From Fibrobacter succinogenes (GTDB lineage: Bacteria; Fibrobacterota; Fibrobacteria; Fibrobacterales; CADBQJ01): a DNA stretch of 6,740 nt. Shown here piece by piece: positions 5,608 through 6,740 of this stretch; position 1 is the first letter of the stretch, and every line of letters starts with the position of its first letter. The translations under genes were made by a program, and so were the position numbers. Location: assembly GCA_902796785.1 (NCBI GenBank), contig CADBQJ010000052.1, forward strand, positions 1 through 6,740. Direction: 5' to 3'. The notes under the pieces were generated by a model, which made no database searches, had not been told where the DNA came from, and saw only the letters and a program-made list of their open reading frames with translations.

Positions 5608-6210
5608 CTACGCCCCCTGTCCCTGCGCCTGTCCGCCGGCGTTCAGGTTGATGTCCTTCGCCAGGCCGATGGAGAGGCTGAACTCGAAGCCCTGGGCCTT
5701 GGCCACCTTGACGGTGCGGACCTTCTTCAGCCGGACGTTGGTGATGGCGACCTGCTTCTGCAGCTCGGTCATGTACTGCGCCACGTCGGAGAACTGGAAG
5801 GTGACGGCGGTCATTTCCAGACGGCCGTTCTTTTCGTCGATCCCGGTGATCCAGGTGTTTTCGGGAAGGACGTAGGAGAGGTTCTCGAAGATGACGATCC
5901 AGCGCTGGCGGCTCACCTGGATGGAGCGGAGCGCGTCGTTCTTGCGCTGGATGACGGCCTTGTCGGCCTCGAGCTTCTTGATTTCGTCGAGCAGCTTCTG
6001 CTTGCTGGCGATGGTCTTCTCGATGGTCTCGAGGTCGGTGAGCGTCTCGTCGCGCTCCATCGTCAGGTTCATCGTGTAGGCCACCCCCAGCACGATGACC
6101 ACCAGCAGCGCGATGGTCGGCCAGACCACGCGGCGGCAGAGGATGCGGTCGACGCGGACGCGCTTGCGCCTGTAGTCCACCGGGAGGAGGTTGATCTCGA
6201 TGCGAGACAC
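5608..6210 (-). CDS. pilN: Type IV pilus inner-membrane alignment protein PilN (GTG start)
   Basis: The 200-residue product begins MSRIEINLLPVDYRRKR. The INLLP motif (6-10) near the N-terminus is the conserved cytoplasmic peptide by which PilN docks in the groove of PilM. One membrane segment follows (about 28-48, VVWPTIALLVVIVLG onward), then a charged coiled coil (about 50-96) and a ferredoxin-like periplasmic domain (about 103-185) containing LPENTWITGI (115-124). The last dozen residues are Gly/Gln/Ala-rich. It starts with GTG, whose first base is the last base of the pilM stop codon. A perfect AGGAGG five bases upstream supports this start and suggests translational coupling. pilO follows after three bases. 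Confidence 0.95.
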   Translation of the reverse strand: MSRIEINLLPVDYRRKRVRVDRILCRRVVWPTIALLVVIVLGVAYTMNLTMERDETLTDLETIEKTIASKQKLLDEIKKLEADKAVIQRKNDALRSIQVSRQRWIVIFENLSYVLPENTWITGIDEKNGRLEMTAVTFQFSDVAQYMTELQKQVAITNVRLKKVRTVKVAKAQGFEFSLSIGLAKDINLNAGGQAQGQGA

Positions 6211-6740
6211 TAGAACCTCCTGATGGAAAGGCCGAACGCGGTGGCCAGCAGGGGCGACTCGTTCGGGCCGATGGCGGCGAGCTTGGTGGGCGGGAAGGTG
6301 GCCAGCGGGTCGAAGACCTCCACGGGGAGGTGGATCTTCTTGCCGAGCATGGCCGCGATGCCGGGGATGCAGGCGCCGCCGCCGCAGAGGAGCACCTTGT
6401 CGATGTTGGTGTTGGCGGTGGCGGAGTAGAAGTACTGGATGGCCTGCTGCACGCCGGTGCCCAGGTCGGAGGAGGCCTGGCGGAAGGCCAGGCGGAAGAG
6501 CTCGGTCTCGGGCCAGAGGGTCTCGTCGCGCAGCAGCGCGTCGACGTCCTGGTCCGGCGGGAAGTTGGCGCGGCGGGCGAGCGTCCGCTCGAACGCGGTG
6601 AGCGAGGCGCCGGTCACTTCGCGGCTGGAGTGGAACTGGCCGTCGATGACGAAGGTGACCACCACGCGCTGCATCCCCACGCAGAGGAGGGCGATGGCCC
6701 CGCGGTGGCTCGACGCCTCTTCGGCGCCCTCGGCCCCTTC
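6210..6740 (-). CDS. pilM: C-terminal part of the actin-like pilus protein PilM (partial, enters from the right edge)
   Basis: The frame is open from the window edge at 6740 to the TAG at 6212-6210, giving 176 residues, about half of a typical PilM (about 350). PilM is a cytoplasmic FtsA/actin-like protein that recruits PilN at the base of the pilus machine. KVLLCGGGACIPGIAAML matches the glycine-rich nucleotide-binding element near the C-terminus of the fold, and HLPVEVFDPL then NESPLLATAFGLSIRRF match the family's end. The true start lies outside the window; the GTG at 6680 is an internal codon, since coding continues upstream through SHRGAIALLCVGM. In that stretch the usual second phosphate motif (Asp-x-Gly, with a Thr nearby) reads Cys-Val-Gly (6683-6675). 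It overlaps the pilN start by one base and heads the operon in this window. Confidence 0.9.
   Translation of the reverse strand, partial: EGAEGAEEASSHRGAIALLCVGMQRVVVTFVIDGQFHSSREVTGASLTAFERTLARRANFPPDQDVDALLRDETLWPETELFRLAFRQASSDLGTGVQQAIQYFYSATANTNIDKVLLCGGGACIPGIAAMLGKKIHLPVEVFDPLATFPPTKLAAIGPNESPLLATAFGLSIRRF
6216..6221 (-). promoter_or_regulatory. Shine-Dalgarno site of pilN inside the end of pilM
   Basis: AGGAGG on the minus strand, five bases before the pilN GTG, is formed by two consecutive Arg codons near the PilM C-terminus. It fixes the pilN start and lets ribosomes finishing pilM re-initiate on pilN. Confidence 0.85.

Noticed and set aside
4918..6213. Long plus-strand open frame (431 codons) opposite pilO and pilN
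   Set aside because: It spans two real genes and their junction on the other strand; its composition (His, Asp, Val, Leu rich) is that of an antisense reading.

Overview
The window is GC-rich DNA (by eye well above 60% G+C) from a diderm, Gram-negative-type bacterium. The evidence is an outer-membrane secretin and a complete inner-membrane type IV pilus alignment complex. I cannot name the phylum. Nothing suggests a plasmid, phage or insertion sequence; this is a densely packed chromosomal locus.

Right part (about 1973-6740, minus strand): a pilM-pilN-pilO-pilP-pilQ operon, read from right to left. pilM is cut by the window edge; the other four genes are complete. Junctions are tight: a 1-base stop/start overlap at pilM-pilN, then gaps of 3, 4 and 13 bases. 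PilM is the cytoplasmic actin-like protein that binds the PilN N-terminus. PilN and PilO are single-pass inner-membrane partners. PilP links them to the PilQ outer-membrane pore. The PilP here is unusual: it is much longer than normal, has no lipobox, and carries a probable bacterial SH3 domain and a long Pro/Ala/Lys linker ahead of its PilP domain. PilQ is compact, has no recognisable AMIN domains, and ends in a long Ala/Pro/Glu tail whose repeats resemble the PilP linker.

Middle (1387-1972): a small plus-strand gene (about 1478-1906), convergent with pilQ and divergent from thiL. I read its product as a stand-alone, partly degenerate response-regulator receiver (CheY-like) domain. A strong hairpin terminator lies between its stop and the pilQ stop.

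Left part (1-1386, minus strand): thiL, encoding thiamine-monophosphate kinase, followed 16 bases later by the start of a second gene that runs off the window. Its first 124 residues hold two tandem MshEN-type modules, as found at the N-terminus of PilB/GspE/MshE motor ATPases. This gene is therefore probably the pilus assembly ATPase or a related MshEN protein, which would put pilus genes on both sides of the receiver-like gene and thiL.

The most noteworthy points are the PilP fusion architecture with the matching PilQ tail, the degenerate receiver protein inside a pilus locus, and the doubled MshEN module.
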